Shown here: piece by piece, positions 43,882 to 53,339 of the stretch
How positions within the stretch are numbered: position 1 is the stretch's first letter
How the letters are laid out: every line of letters starts with the position of its first letter
Assembly: GCA_001897755.1 (NCBI GenBank)
Contig: MKUJ01000013.1
Location: forward strand, 59,256 to 123,255
DNA: 64,000 bases
From: Afipia sp. 64-13
GTDB lineage: Bacteria; Pseudomonadota; Alphaproteobacteria; Rhizobiales; Xanthobacteraceae
Direction of reading: 5' to 3'
The notes under the pieces: model-generated
What the model was told of the DNA's origin: nothing
The model's database searches: none
The model's input: the letters and a program-made list of their open reading frames with translations, nothing else
Position numbers and translations under genes: made by a program

Positions 43882-43957
43882 CGTCATTGCGAGGAGCGAA
43901 GCGACGAAGCAATCCGGAAGCAACAAGCTGGATTGCTTCGCTTCGCTCGCAATGACG
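43882..43957. repeat. Intergenic palindromic repeat, family B
   Basis: CGTCATTGCGAGGAGCGAAG pairs with CTTCGCTCGCAATGACG, and GAAGCAATCC with GGATTGCTTC. It lies between two convergent genes and abuts the flippase stop codon within two bases. Confidence 0.85.
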
Positions 43958-43958
43958 G

Positions 43959-45338
43959 CTATAGAGAAGGTCGTTCGCTTTTCCCGAACGCGAACACATG
44001 CAGCCCGAGCCGCTTCTTGGTCAGTGCGAACAGCAGCACGGTCTCGAAGGTCAGCGACAGCGAGGTCGCGGCGGCGGCGCCATAGCCGCCATAGCCCGGC
44101 ACCAGCACGATGCACAGCACCAGATTCATCACGAAAGCCAGCGCATAGGCCAGCGCGCAGCTGTTCTGGTTGCCGCTCATGTTGAGCAGGCGTTCCACCG
44201 GGCCGACCGCCGAGCGCACGATCAGACCAATGGCGGCGACGAACATGATGCCGTAGCCGCCGGTGAACTGCGAGCCGAACAGCCAGAGCAGCGGCTTGCC
44301 GAATGCCAGCAGCACCGCGGTGGCGGCGAGCGAGGGCCAGAACGTCCACTTGATCGCATGGGCGACATAGGCGGACAGGCGCTCGGTGTCGCCCGACGCA
44401 TGATATTCGGTGAAGCGGTGCGCGGTGGTCGCCGACATCGCGTAATGGATGAACGACACCAGCGCCAGCGTCTTGACCACGGCGAAATAGACACCGACTT
44501 CCTCGGAAGGGCGGAAGTGCTGCAACACCAGAATGTCGGTGTAGGACAGCAGCAGGTAGAAGCCTTCCACCATCATGATCGGCAGCGAGACCTTCAGCCA
44601 GCTTGCGAAATCATAGGCGCGAGGCCCGCGTTCGACATGGGCGCGCAGCCGGCGGTTCAGCACCAGCATCTGCCCGGTCATGGCGAACCACACCGCCGCG
44701 GCGCTGGCGAGCATCGCCGCCGTGGCGCCGAGCTTGAGGCCGAGCACCACCGCGCCGGCGGTGAAGCCGATGATCAGCGCCTGACGCACGATGAACTGCG
44801 GCATCAGGCCGAGCCGCATCCAGTCATGCGAGCGGGCAATGCCGTCCTGGGTGTTGGCGACGACAAAAGCCGGCAACGTGAGGCAGCCAAGATAAAGCGG
44901 CGTCGTCATCGCCGGATCGAGCGTTGGTTCGAGCAGCTTCACCATGGCGGCCAGCAGCAGCGCCACCACGCTCGAGGCGGCAAGCGTGATCCAGCGGCTG
45001 CCGGAGAGGAAGCCGCGCAGCAGCGCGAAGTCGCCGCTGCCGCGATATTCGGGAATGATCTTCTGCGCCGAGACGGCGATGCCGAAATCGAGCACGCTGC
45101 CGAGCAGCAGCACCCAGGTCCAGACATAGACGTAGATGCCGTAGTCCGAGCCGCCCATCCAGCGCGCCAGCAGGATCTGGGAGAGGTAGGCAAGGCCGGC
45201 GCTGAGCACGCGGATCAGGAACACGGTGCCGGCGAGCCGCTTGGTCAGCGAAGCTTCGTTGCTGCCGCCGAGCATGCCGCGCAGCCGTGCGATCAGACCG
45301 GCGGGCCGTGCCTCGCTTGCGCCCTGTGCTTCCGTCAT
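43959..45338 (-). CDS. Oligosaccharide flippase family protein (MATE-like, polysaccharide transport)
   Basis: A 459-residue polytopic membrane protein with about 12-14 hydrophobic segments. The N-terminal RLAGTVFLIRVLSAGLAYLSQILLARWMGG is the RfbX/Wzx-type start, and PEYRGSGDFALLRGFL follows the first helices. It probably flips lipid-linked glycans for surface polysaccharide. ATG 45338 is chosen; a TTG two codons upstream is in frame. No glycosyltransferases flank it, so its substrate is unknown. The stop codon touches the palindromic repeat at 43882. Confidence 0.85.
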   Translation of the reverse strand: MTEAQGASEARPAGLIARLRGMLGGSNEASLTKRLAGTVFLIRVLSAGLAYLSQILLARWMGGSDYGIYVYVWTWVLLLGSVLDFGIAVSAQKIIPEYRGSGDFALLRGFLSGSRWITLAASSVVALLLAAMVKLLEPTLDPAMTTPLYLGCLTLPAFVVANTQDGIARSHDWMRLGLMPQFIVRQALIIGFTAGAVVLGLKLGATAAMLASAAAVWFAMTGQMLVLNRRLRAHVERGPRAYDFASWLKVSLPIMMVEGFYLLLSYTDILVLQHFRPSEEVGVYFAVVKTLALVSFIHYAMSATTAHRFTEYHASGDTERLSAYVAHAIKWTFWPSLAATAVLLAFGKPLLWLFGSQFTGGYGIMFVAAIGLIVRSAVGPVERLLNMSGNQNSCALAYALAFVMNLVLCIVLVPGYGGYGAAAATSLSLTFETVLLFALTKKRLGLHVFAFGKSERPSL

Positions 45339-45428
45339 CGCCAACGCAGTGATCCCAAACGCCGGCGGATTTCGGGCCGGCTACGACTGCGGGCCTAGCA
45401 AGGATTCGTTAACATTCGGTTGGATGGG

Positions 45429-45983
45429 TCAACCCGCGAAGCCGCCTTCGGCGAGGAAGGTGGCTTCCTCCGGCGTGGTCGAGCGGCCGAGCACCGCGTT
45501 TCGGTGCGGAAAGCGGCCGAACTTGCGGATGATGTCGGCGTGCAGTTCGGCGAATTTCAGATTGTTGGCATTGCCGAGCGCGCGATAGAGCGCGACGCCG
45601 CGATCCTGATCGGCCAGACTCTCCGAGTGCATCAGCGGCATGTAGACAAAGGCGCGCAGGCTGCGGTCGATCCGCTGGTCGGCGCCGCGCGCGATCGCCT
45701 CCTCGGTGAGTTGCCGCGCCATCGCGTCGGTCGCGAACGCGCGGACGTCGTTGCGGTAGATGTTGCGCGGAAACTGGTCGAGCACGAGGATCAGCGCGAG
45801 CAGGCCCTCGTCGCTGTCTTTCCATGAGTCCAGCCTGCCGTCTTTCGCGTCGCCCAGCAGTTGTGCGAAGCGTTCGTTCACTTGCGTATCGAATGCGTCA
45901 TCCTTGGTGAACCAGCGCTCTTCGCCGGCCTCGCGCCAGAACGCGAGCACGTCCTGCGCGGTGAGAAGGGGATGTCCGGTCAT
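45429..45983 (-). CDS. DUF924 family protein
   Basis: A 184-residue protein of the DUF924 family, predicted all-helical and TPR-like, no signal peptide. Conserved blocks are VLAFWREAGEERWFTKDDAFD near the N-terminus, LALILVLDQFPRNIYR, and AFVYMPLMHSESLADQ. No biochemical role is established. It starts nine bases downstream of the fadD stop on the same strand, so co-transcription is likely. Confidence 0.85.
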   Translation of the reverse strand: MTGHPLLTAQDVLAFWREAGEERWFTKDDAFDTQVNERFAQLLGDAKDGRLDSWKDSDEGLLALILVLDQFPRNIYRNDVRAFATDAMARQLTEEAIARGADQRIDRSLRAFVYMPLMHSESLADQDRGVALYRALGNANNLKFAELHADIIRKFGRFPHRNAVLGRSTTPEEATFLAEGGFAG

Positions 45984-45991
45984 GGCACCTC

Positions 45992-47713
45992 TCAATTGGC
46001 GTCCGCAGCGCGGGGGGCTTCCTCGCGCAAGGCGCGGCGCAGGATCTTGCCGACATTGCTCTTGGGCAATTCGGTGCGGAATTCGATCTGCTTGGGAATC
46101 TTGTAATGCGTGAGTTGCTCGTGAGCGTAGGCGATCAGATCCTGCGCGGTCAGGTTCGGATCCTTGCGCACCACGAAGGCTTTCACCGCTTCGGTGGTTC
46201 TGTCGTCCGGCACGCCGATCACCGCGCATTCGATCACGCCGGGATGGCTCGCGATCACGCTCTCGACCTCGTTGGGATAGACGTTGAAGCCCGAGACCAG
46301 GATCATGTCCTTCTTGCGGTCAACGATGCGGATATAGCCTTCCGGCGACATCACGCCGACATCGCCGGTGCGCAGGAAGCCGTCGGGCGTCATCACCTTC
46401 GCGGTCTCGTCGGGCCTGTTCCAGTAGCCCGCCATCACCTGCGGGCCCTTGGCGCAGATTTCGCCGGGCTCGCCGAGCGGCACGTCGCGGTTCTGGTCGT
46501 CGCGGATGACGATGTCGGTCGAAGGCACCGGCAGGCCGATGGTGCCGTTGAACGTGTCGGCATCGGACGGATTGCAGGTCAGCACCGGCGAGGTCTCCGA
46601 CAGCCCGTAGCCTTCGAGGATCGCGCAACCCGTCACCTTGCGCCAGCGTTCGGCGACGGAGGCCTGCACCGCCATGCCGCCGCCGACCGAAACCTTGAGC
46701 GCGGAGAAATCGATCTCGTCGAACCCCGGCGCATGCAGCAGGCCGTTATAAAGCGTGTTAACGGCGGGGAAGCTGTTGACGCGATATTTGCGCAGTTCCT
46801 TGACGAAGCCTTTCATGTCGCGTGGATTGGGAATCAGGAGATTGGCGCCGCCGCTGCGCATCGCCAGCAGGAAACAGGCGGTCAGCGCGAAGATGTGATA
46901 GAGCGGCAGCGCGCAGACGATCATGAAGTCGGGGGTCTTCGGCGGCTTCTGCAACGCCGGCTGCAGCCAGGCGTCGTTCTGCAGCACGTTGGCGAGGATG
47001 TTGCGATGGAGCAGCGTCGCGCCCTTGGACACGCCGGTGGTGCCGCCGGTGTATTGCAGGAAGGCAACATCGTCGCGGCCGATGGCGGGGCGGGTGAAGG
47101 CGCGCTTGCGGCCCTGCGCGAGCGCGTCGTTGAACGCCACCGCACCCGGCAGCGTGAAGTGCGGCACCATTTTCTTGACGTGGCGCACCACGAAATTCAC
47201 CACCGCGCCCTTGAGGCCGAGCAGGTCGCCCATGGTGGCGACGATCACGTGTTTGATGGCGGTATGGCCGATCGCCTTCTGCAGCGTGGCGGCGAAGTTC
47301 TCCAGCACGACGATGGCTTCGGCGCCGCAATCCTTGAGTTGATGCTCGAGCTCCGGCGCGGTGTAGAGTGGATTGACGTTGACCACGGTGAAGCCGGCGC
47401 GCAGCACCGCGGCGAGCGCGACCGGATTTTGCAGCACGTTGGGCAGCATCACCGCGACGCGCGCGCCCTTGGCAAGGCCGAGCGTTTGCAGATAGGCGGC
47501 TAGCTGCGCCGACAGTTCGTCGAACTGCCGGTAGCTGATCGCCTTGCCCATGCAGATGAAGGCGTCGCGATCGCTGTATCTGCCAAAGCTTTCCTCGAGC
47601 AGATCGACAAGGGAGGCATAGTGGCCAAAGTCAATATCGGCGGGCACTCCGGGCGGATAGTGCTTGAGCCAGATGCGATCCATCATGTCCTCGGTGACCG
47701 GAACGGGAATCAT
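45992..47713 (-). CDS. fadD: Long-chain fatty acid-CoA ligase
   Basis: A 573-residue acyl-adenylate-forming enzyme that activates fatty acids with ATP and CoA. It has P-loop-like motif LQYTGGTTGVSKGAT, then GYGLSETSP, then GDVGVMSPEGYIRIVDRKKDMI (hinge and FACS motif) and the C-terminal lysine region LPKSNVGKILRR. The N-terminus (DRIWLKHYPPGVPADID) resembles E. coli FadD; the true start may be Met10 or Met11. Followed closely by a DUF924 gene. Confidence 0.93.
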   Translation of the reverse strand: MIPVPVTEDMMDRIWLKHYPPGVPADIDFGHYASLVDLLEESFGRYSDRDAFICMGKAISYRQFDELSAQLAAYLQTLGLAKGARVAVMLPNVLQNPVALAAVLRAGFTVVNVNPLYTAPELEHQLKDCGAEAIVVLENFAATLQKAIGHTAIKHVIVATMGDLLGLKGAVVNFVVRHVKKMVPHFTLPGAVAFNDALAQGRKRAFTRPAIGRDDVAFLQYTGGTTGVSKGATLLHRNILANVLQNDAWLQPALQKPPKTPDFMIVCALPLYHIFALTACFLLAMRSGGANLLIPNPRDMKGFVKELRKYRVNSFPAVNTLYNGLLHAPGFDEIDFSALKVSVGGGMAVQASVAERWRKVTGCAILEGYGLSETSPVLTCNPSDADTFNGTIGLPVPSTDIVIRDDQNRDVPLGEPGEICAKGPQVMAGYWNRPDETAKVMTPDGFLRTGDVGVMSPEGYIRIVDRKKDMILVSGFNVYPNEVESVIASHPGVIECAVIGVPDDRTTEAVKAFVVRKDPNLTAQDLIAYAHEQLTHYKIPKQIEFRTELPKSNVGKILRRALREEAPRAADAN

Positions 47714-47877
47714 TTCGATGAGAGCGAGCTTCGATCCGTGAAGTATCGAGCCAAGCTCCGGTCATGGCAACCCATGCGCGACGAAACGCGCATGCAGGGT
47801 CGGCCGAGGTGAAAATTGCGTGCATGCCGATATGACGCGGCACGCGCTTGAATGCGTCTCTTTGATGGAAACTGTTC

Positions 47878-47950
47878 GTCATGTCCGGACCTGATCCGGG
47901 TATCCATCTTGCAATACCGATGGATTGCCGGGTCAAGCCCGGCAACGACG
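47878..47950. repeat. Intergenic palindromic repeat, family A
   Basis: TCCGGACCTGATCCGGGTATCCATC pairs with GATGGATTGCCGGGTCAAGCCCGG-type arms. It lies in the 270-base gap between fadD and the carboxypeptidase gene, and no gene is seen in that gap. Confidence 0.75.
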
Positions 47951-47983
47951 CAAGAGAGCGCTTCTATCCCAGAAAAAATGTTT

Positions 47984-49483
47984 CTAACTGCGCGGCGCGC
48001 TGGCGCTCTTGGAGTCCGCTGCGGGCTTGGCGGCCGCGCCGGATTTCGCATTGGCCTTCGGCTTGGCCGCCGCGGCGTTCGCCGCGGGCTTGGCTGCTGG
48101 TTTGGCGCCGTGTTTCGCGGCCGCCGATGCCGCATGCGCCGCCGGTTTCGCTGCCGGCTTTGCAGCAGCGCTCGCGGCGGGTTTCGCCGCCGGCTTGGCA
48201 TCGGCCACGGGTTTGGCGGCCGGTTTCACAACCGGCTTGGCAGCGGCGCTTGCCGCCGGCTTGGCGTCGGGCTTCGCGGCCACCTTTGGCTTGGCGCCCT
48301 TCTTGCGGTTCTTGACGTTGGCGGCCTGCCGCTCGGTCTCGGCTGCGTCCGCCGCGAGGATATCTGCGCCGGTGCGCGCGGGGCCGGTATAGACGATCAC
48401 CGGCGCGGCCGGCGTCGGCGCCGCCGCCAGCAGATCGGACGCCTTCATGTTCGGCGCTTGCAGACCGGCGGCGGCGAAGGCGAACGGGCTGCTCGCGCCG
48501 TTGCTGTCGCCGTCCATCGTGATTTCGACATCGTCGTCTTCGTCGGCGGCGGGGCGCTTGCGGCGCGGGCCGCACATTTCCTCGCGCAGGTTCGGCGGCG
48601 TGGCGTCGATCGGCGCCAGCATGTCGACGTTGCCGAGCGAGGGCCGCAGCCAGGCGAGGCGGTTGCCGTGGAAGCCTTTCTCGAGCAGTTGCGCCGCCTT
48701 GATCGCGCGCTGCGCGGAGGATTGCGCGCCGAGCACGACCGCGATCAGCCGCTTGTTGTTGCGTGTCGCGCTGGCGACGAGATTGAAGCCGGACGCACAG
48801 ATGAAGCCGGTCTTCATGCCGTCGGCGCCGGGATAGCGGCCGATCAGCTTGTTGAAGTTTCCGGTGATGCGGCGGCCGAATTTGATCGCGGGAATGTGGA
48901 CGAAATATTCGTATTCCGGCAGGTCGCGGATGATGGCGCGCGCCAGAATGCCCATGTCGCGCGCCGAGGTGATCTGGCCGTCGGCGGGCAGGCCGTTCGG
49001 ATTGACGTAGCTGGTCTGCGTCATGCCGAGCCGCTGCGCAGCCTTGTTCATTTCGGCGGAGAAGCCGTCGATCGAACCGCCGACGCCTTCGGCCAGCACG
49101 ACCGCCATGTCGTTCGCCGATTTCACCATCATCATCTTCAGCGCGTTGTCGATGGTGACCTGCGTGCCGGGACGGAAGCCCATCTTCGAGGGCGCCTGCG
49201 CCGCCGCGGTCGGCGACACGGTCAGCAGCGTATTGAGCGAGACGCGGCCGTCCTTCACCGCTTTCAGCGTCACGTAGGCGGTCATTAATTTGGTGAGCGA
49301 GGCGGGATACCACGGATAGGTTGCGTTCTCGGCCTGCAGTACCTTGCCGGTGTCGGCTTCGATCAGCAGCAGCGCTTCGGCATGGGCGGCGCGCTGGCCA
49401 GCCAGCGTCGTCAGGATCAGCGCGAGGCCGACAACAGCCGCGCGAGACACGATCGACAGCCGGGATGATGCAACAAAAGCCAC
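47984..49483 (-). CDS. D-alanyl-D-alanine carboxypeptidase (DacA type) with long Ala/Lys/Pro tail
   Basis: A 499-residue periplasmic penicillin-binding protein trimming peptidoglycan stem peptides. A signal peptide (AAVVGLALILTTLAGQRAAHA) is followed by an S11 peptidase domain with SxxK (PASLTKLM), SxN (VKSANDM) and KTG (DGMKTG). An acidic linker follows (ADEDDDVEITMDGD, near residue 310). The last 100 or so residues are almost only Ala, Lys, Pro and Ser in AAKPA-type repeats, a histone H1-like tail without the usual membrane-anchor helix. The tail may bind anionic wall polymers (inference). Confidence 0.9.
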   Translation of the reverse strand: MAFVASSRLSIVSRAAVVGLALILTTLAGQRAAHAEALLLIEADTGKVLQAENATYPWYPASLTKLMTAYVTLKAVKDGRVSLNTLLTVSPTAAAQAPSKMGFRPGTQVTIDNALKMMMVKSANDMAVVLAEGVGGSIDGFSAEMNKAAQRLGMTQTSYVNPNGLPADGQITSARDMGILARAIIRDLPEYEYFVHIPAIKFGRRITGNFNKLIGRYPGADGMKTGFICASGFNLVASATRNNKRLIAVVLGAQSSAQRAIKAAQLLEKGFHGNRLAWLRPSLGNVDMLAPIDATPPNLREEMCGPRRKRPAADEDDDVEITMDGDSNGASSPFAFAAAGLQAPNMKASDLLAAAPTPAAPVIVYTGPARTGADILAADAAETERQAANVKNRKKGAKPKVAAKPDAKPAASAAAKPVVKPAAKPVADAKPAAKPAASAAAKPAAKPAAHAASAAAKHGAKPAAKPAANAAAAKPKANAKSGAAAKPAADSKSASAPRS

Positions 49484-49685
49484 GCGTGAATCCGGTTTTG
49501 AGCAGCGCCTGATGGCAACGTGAGTGATGAAGCCGTGAATGCTCCGCGATTCTCGCGGAACATGTCATCGAGCCGGATGTTGCCGCGTCCGCAAACCTAT
49601 ACCGGCGGGGCGGGCGAGAACAGCCGTCCGGCGTTTCCATCCCGCATTAAATGGGCCAAATTTCGGCGCGCTTTCACATGCGGGG

Positions 49686-51503
49686 CTAAGGCTTGGGGAT
49701 TGCAGCACTATCGGCTGTGGCGGGCGCTCCGGTCCGGCCCGCGTCCTGCACCATGAACTGGGCGCGGGCGAGTTCGGCGAAATAGCCGCCGCGCGCGACC
49801 AGTTCGTCGAAAGTTCCGTTTTCGATGACGCGGCCCTGGTCGAACACTAAAATGCGGGTCGCGTTGCGGATGGTCGAGAGCCGATGCGCGATCACGAAAC
49901 TGGTGCGGCCCTTCATCACGGTGTCGAGCGCAGCGTTGACCTTGGCCTCGGTCACCGCGTCGAGCGCGCTGGTGGCCTCGTCGAGAATGAGGATCGGCGG
50001 ATTCTTCAGGAGTGCGCGGGCGATGGAGAGTCGCTGGCGCTCGCCGCCGGACAGCAGGCGGCCGCGCTCGCCGGCGCTGGTCTCGAATTTGTGCTCGCTG
50101 CGTTCGATGAAATCGAGCGCCTGCGCGCCCTCGGCGGCGGCGCGCAGTTCGGCGTCGGTCGCATCCGGCTTGCCGACGCGCAGATTCTCCGCGATCGAGC
50201 GGTTGAACAGCAGCGCCTCCTGAAACACCACGCCGATGTTGCGGCGGAGCGCGGCAAGCGTCATGCCGCGTACATCCATGCCGTCGATCTTGATGATGCC
50301 CGATTGCGGATCGAACGCGCGGTGCAAGAGCGCGATGGCGGTGGATTTGCCCGCGCCGGTCTCGCCGACCAGGGCGATGGTCTGGCCCGGCAGCGCGGTG
50401 AAGGAGAGGTCGGCGACCGCCGGGCGCTTGCCGTCATAGGAGAACGACACGTCGTTGAATTCGACGAGGCCTTGCAGGCGGCCGGGATCGATCGCGTCCG
50501 GCCGGTCGCGCACCGCCGGCACCGCGTCGAGCACGTCGAAGAATTCCTGCAGCCGCGGCGCTTCCATGAATACGCTGTTGATGAAGCCGACCACCTGCTC
50601 CAGCTTCTGGATCAGCATGGTGGCGAAGGAGACGAACATCACGATCTCGCCGATCGAGGCGAGGCCCTGTCCGTTGAGAATGATGCCGACCACGAAAATG
50701 GCGAGGATGGTGATGGTGGTGGAGGCGCGCGTCATCACCGCGACCAGCGCCCACCACGACAGCACCGGCATCTGCACCGCGAGCAGCTTGTCGGCGACGC
50801 CGCGCAGGCCCTGCACCTCGGCCTCGATGCGCACGAAGCTCTGCACCAGCGCGACATTGCCGAGCGCATCGGAGGCGCGCGCGGCGAGATCGCCGTAATG
50901 CTCCTCGACCTCCATCTGCATGCCGTAGGTCTTGCGCACCACCAGCGTGGTCAGGATCGTGAACACGATGCACAGGCTGAACAGCAGGCTGGCGAGCCGC
51001 CAGTTGATGTAGAGCGAGAGTGGCAGCAGCACGAACAGCGAGACGATGGCGGCGAAATGTTCGCGGAAGAACGACAACCACAGTCGCCACAGCGCGTCGG
51101 TGCCTTGCAGCATCACCTTCATCAGGCGACCGGAATGGGTGCCGGTGTGGAAGGTCAGCGGCAATTGCAGGATGTGGTCGAAATAACTGGTCAGCACCGC
51201 CTGACGCTGGCGATGGGCGAGGCGGTCGGCGTTCCAGGCGACGGCGGCGTTGCAGACGATGGTGAACAGGCCGAACGCGACCCACGCGCCGAGCAGCGGC
51301 CATGGCGAGGTGGCGGGCAGCACGGCGGCGGTGTTGCCCGGCGTCGGACTGTGCGAGAGCACGTCGACGATGCGGCCAAACAGCACAGGTTCGGCGAACT
51401 GGGCGATCGCCAGCAGCAAATTGGCGACGGCCAGGAACCAGCCGAGCCGCGCCTCCCTGCCGAGCAGGTCGAGCACGCGGATGTAAAGGCGGATCAGGGA
51501 CAT
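49686..51503 (-). CDS. ndvA: Cyclic beta-1,2-glucan ABC exporter NdvA
   Basis: A 605-residue half-transporter with fused membrane and ATPase domains. Membrane helices occupy residues about 20-300, including the ChvA/NdvA-like [23 protein letters not shown]. The ATPase has Walker [12 protein letters not shown], signature [11 protein letters not shown], Walker [13 protein letters not shown] and switch His in VIAHRLS. It exports cyclic glucans to the periplasm. I chose ATG 51503 (MSLIRLYIR); the frame to 51830 is not protein-like. No ndvB glucan synthase is in the window. Confidence 0.9.
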   Translation of the reverse strand: MSLIRLYIRVLDLLGREARLGWFLAVANLLLAIAQFAEPVLFGRIVDVLSHSPTPGNTAAVLPATSPWPLLGAWVAFGLFTIVCNAAVAWNADRLAHRQRQAVLTSYFDHILQLPLTFHTGTHSGRLMKVMLQGTDALWRLWLSFFREHFAAIVSLFVLLPLSLYINWRLASLLFSLCIVFTILTTLVVRKTYGMQMEVEEHYGDLAARASDALGNVALVQSFVRIEAEVQGLRGVADKLLAVQMPVLSWWALVAVMTRASTTITILAIFVVGIILNGQGLASIGEIVMFVSFATMLIQKLEQVVGFINSVFMEAPRLQEFFDVLDAVPAVRDRPDAIDPGRLQGLVEFNDVSFSYDGKRPAVADLSFTALPGQTIALVGETGAGKSTAIALLHRAFDPQSGIIKIDGMDVRGMTLAALRRNIGVVFQEALLFNRSIAENLRVGKPDATDAELRAAAEGAQALDFIERSEHKFETSAGERGRLLSGGERQRLSIARALLKNPPILILDEATSALDAVTEAKVNAALDTVMKGRTSFVIAHRLSTIRNATRILVFDQGRVIENGTFDELVARGGYFAELARAQFMVQDAGRTGAPATADSAAIPKP

Positions 51504-51602
51504 GGGGGTCTGCGCGGTGGGTCTTCCGACCGATAGCAGGCCGGCCCGCCAGCGCCAATCGTCCGCTGCGCTCCGTCCCCCGCCGTCTTGTATTTCGCGC
51601 CG

Positions 51603-51627
51603 GGAACCCAATGTGAAAAGAAGGGTT
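51603..51627 (+). promoter_or_regulatory. Near-match EcfG promoter (GGAAC-N16-GGTT)
   Basis: GGAAC at 51603-51607 and GGTT at 51624-51627 with a 16-base spacer; one mismatch with the GTT core intact. The expected transcription start is about 40 bases before the Tyr/Gly-rich protein gene at 51677. Confidence 0.45.
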
Positions 51628-51676
51628 TCCCTATGGCCGGTCCATCGAGGCTGGCGGAGCCCATGAGGACGGCGAC

Positions 51677-52090
51677 ATGAAATATGGCACACGGCACTTT
51701 CCCATCGGCGCGCGCGTCGCAGCGGCGGCGGCTGCCATCGTTCTGACCGCGACCCTGCCTGCGGGCGCGGCGACGCCGGCACCCGCGCCGGCCTCGAAAG
51801 CAGCTCTTGCCGGAGTGCCGTCGGCGGCATCGCTTGACCTGACCGACGTCAGCTCGCGCGCACGGACGCGCAGCCGGGGACGGCACGTTTATCGCAACAA
51901 CAATGCGGCGGGCCTCGCCTTCATGGGGCTTGCGCTCGGCACCGTCGGCGCGGTGATCGCCGAACAGCGCCGCCGCGATTATTACCGGGATCGGTATTAT
52001 TACGGCGGCCCGGCCTATTACGGCCGGCCGTATTATGGCGGTCCGGGCTATTATGGCGGCCCGTATTACCAGCATTATTACGGCTACTGA
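51677..52090 (+). CDS. Secreted Tyr/Gly-rich protein
   Basis: A 137-residue protein with a signal peptide ([19 protein letters not shown]). A basic central segment ([18 protein letters not shown]), one hydrophobic glycine-rich helix ([19 protein letters not shown]) and a C-terminal 40 residues of tandem YYGGP/YYGRP repeats ending YYGY complete it. Similar small Tyr/Gly-tail proteins are frequent and uncharacterised in this clade; an outer-membrane or surface association is plausible. Start fixed by the signal peptide. A near-match EcfG promoter lies upstream. Confidence 0.75.
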   Translation: MKYGTRHFPIGARVAAAAAAIVLTATLPAGAATPAPAPASKAALAGVPSAASLDLTDVSSRARTRSRGRHVYRNNNAAGLAFMGLALGTVGAVIAEQRRRDYYRDRYYYGGPAYYGRPYYGGPGYYGGPYYQHYYGY

Positions 52091-52110
52091 GGTCGCACCG
52101 GCTCCGATCG

Positions 52111-52138
52111 CGCCCTCGCCGCGAGGCCGGCGAGGGCG
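52111..52138 (+). terminator. Possible terminator after the Tyr/Gly-rich gene
   Basis: CGCCCTCGCC and GGCGAGGGCG form a perfect 10-bp stem with an eight-base loop, 20 bases after the stop. It lacks a clear T-tract. Confidence 0.4.
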
Positions 52139-52210
52139 TCGTCATGCCGCGCCCCGGTGCGGACACGCCCTGTTAATAATCCAGCCACAACCTTTCGTTA
52201 AACTTGAATC

Positions 52211-52645
52211 ATGACTGATTCACTTGACCGGCTTTATACGGCTGTGACCGCGGCGCGGGACCTCGATCCCGCGACGTCGCGCACGGCCCGGCTGTTGAAG
52301 CGCGGGCCGTCCAAGATGGCCAAGAAACTCGCCGAGGAGGCGATCGAGGTCGCGATCGACGCGGTCAATCGCGATCAGGCGGCGATCGTCCGCGAAAGCG
52401 CCGATCTCTTGTACAACCTGACGGTGCTGTGGGCGGGTGCCGGCATCCGCCCGGAGGATGTCTGGGCCGAGATGGACCGGCGCGAGCGGGAATTCGGCAT
52501 CGCCGAGAAACTGCCGAAAGCGTCCCCCAAACATCAGGCCAAAGGCAAAATGGCGCCCGCGCTGAGCAAGGCCGCGGCGGCGCTCGGCAGCGCCTGGCGG
52601 CCGATGGTTGCCCCGCAGGTTGCCGGCGCGGCCAAGGCGCGCTGA
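52211..52645 (+). CDS. hisE: Phosphoribosyl-ATP pyrophosphatase HisE
   Basis: A 144-residue all-alpha NTP pyrophosphatase of the MazG/HisE fold, second step of histidine synthesis. The HisE block TARLLKRGPSKMAKKLAEEAIEVAIDAV carries the metal-binding glutamates. ESADLLYNLTVLW follows with the Asp. A C-terminal Lys/Ala/Pro-rich extension of about 40 residues is unusual against the roughly 100-residue typical length. It stands apart from any other histidine gene here. A MazG-like house-cleaning role is the alternative. Confidence 0.82.
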   Translation: MTDSLDRLYTAVTAARDLDPATSRTARLLKRGPSKMAKKLAEEAIEVAIDAVNRDQAAIVRESADLLYNLTVLWAGAGIRPEDVWAEMDRREREFGIAEKLPKASPKHQAKGKMAPALSKAAAALGSAWRPMVAPQVAGAAKAR

Positions 52646-52718
52646 GGCTCGTCTCATTTCCTCCGTCGGCTCTCAAGTCCCGCATGGACAAAACCATCCA
52701 AGGATGGTTGATCGCGGC

Positions 52719-53300
52719 ATGCTGAGACGGATCTATGACTGGTGCATCGCCGCCGCCGACAAGCCCTATGCCCTGTGGCTGATGGGCGCGGTGTCGTTCG
52801 CCGAAAGCTCGTTCTTTCCGGTGCCGCCGGACGTGATGCTGATCCCGATGTCGCTGGCGCGGCCGCAGCGCGCCTGGCTCTACGCGCTGGTCTGCACTGT
52901 CACCTCGGTGGCGGGCGGCGTGGTCGGTTACGGCATCGGCTCGCTGCTCTATGAATCGATCGGGCAGTGGCTGATCCATCTTTACGGCTATGGCGACAAG
53001 GTCGAGGCGTTCCGCGCCTCCTACGCGCAATACGGCGCCTGGATCATCCTGCTCAAGGGCCTGACCCCGATCCCCTACAAGATCGTCACCATCACGTCGG
53101 GATTCGCCGAATACAATATCTGGCTGTTCATCGTGTTTTCGGTGATTGCGCGGGGCGGCCGCTTTTTCATCGTCGCTATCCTGCTCAACCGTTATGGCGA
53201 ATGGATCCGTCACACCATCGAGAAGCGTCTGGGGTTATGGGTCGCGATCGGCGCGGTGGTGCTGGTGCTCGGCTTCGTCATCGCCTTCCGCCTGATGTAG
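52719..53300 (+). CDS. DedA/SNARE-associated family membrane protein (YqaA-like)
   Basis: A 193-residue polytopic membrane protein. Conserved blocks are SFAESSFFPVPPDVMLIPM, GGVVGYGIG and the DedA motif LLKGLTPIPYKIVTITSGFAEYN, followed by FVIARGGRFF-like VIARGGRFFIVA. DedA proteins act in lipid flipping (undecaprenyl phosphate or phospholipids) and proton-motive homeostasis. Start at ATG 52719 (MLRRIYDW); ATG 52704 is in frame with an adjacent AAGG and cannot be excluded. About 70 bases after hisE. Confidence 0.85.
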   Translation: MLRRIYDWCIAAADKPYALWLMGAVSFAESSFFPVPPDVMLIPMSLARPQRAWLYALVCTVTSVAGGVVGYGIGSLLYESIGQWLIHLYGYGDKVEAFRASYAQYGAWIILLKGLTPIPYKIVTITSGFAEYNIWLFIVFSVIARGGRFFIVAILLNRYGEWIRHTIEKRLGLWVAIGAVVLVLGFVIAFRLM

Positions 53301-53339
53301 CGAACGGGCCTTGCCGCTGCGCCGGGGAGGACTAGTGTG

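Noticed and set aside
47990-48290. Repetitive GCC/GGC-rich stretch as a possible CRISPR or satellite array
   Set aside because: The repeats are in frame and encode the Ala/Lys/Pro tail of the carboxypeptidase; unit length is irregular and there are no spacers.
49557-49581. GGAAC-N16-TGTT on the plus strand
   Set aside because: No plus-strand gene follows before ndvA (minus), so it is most likely a chance near-match.
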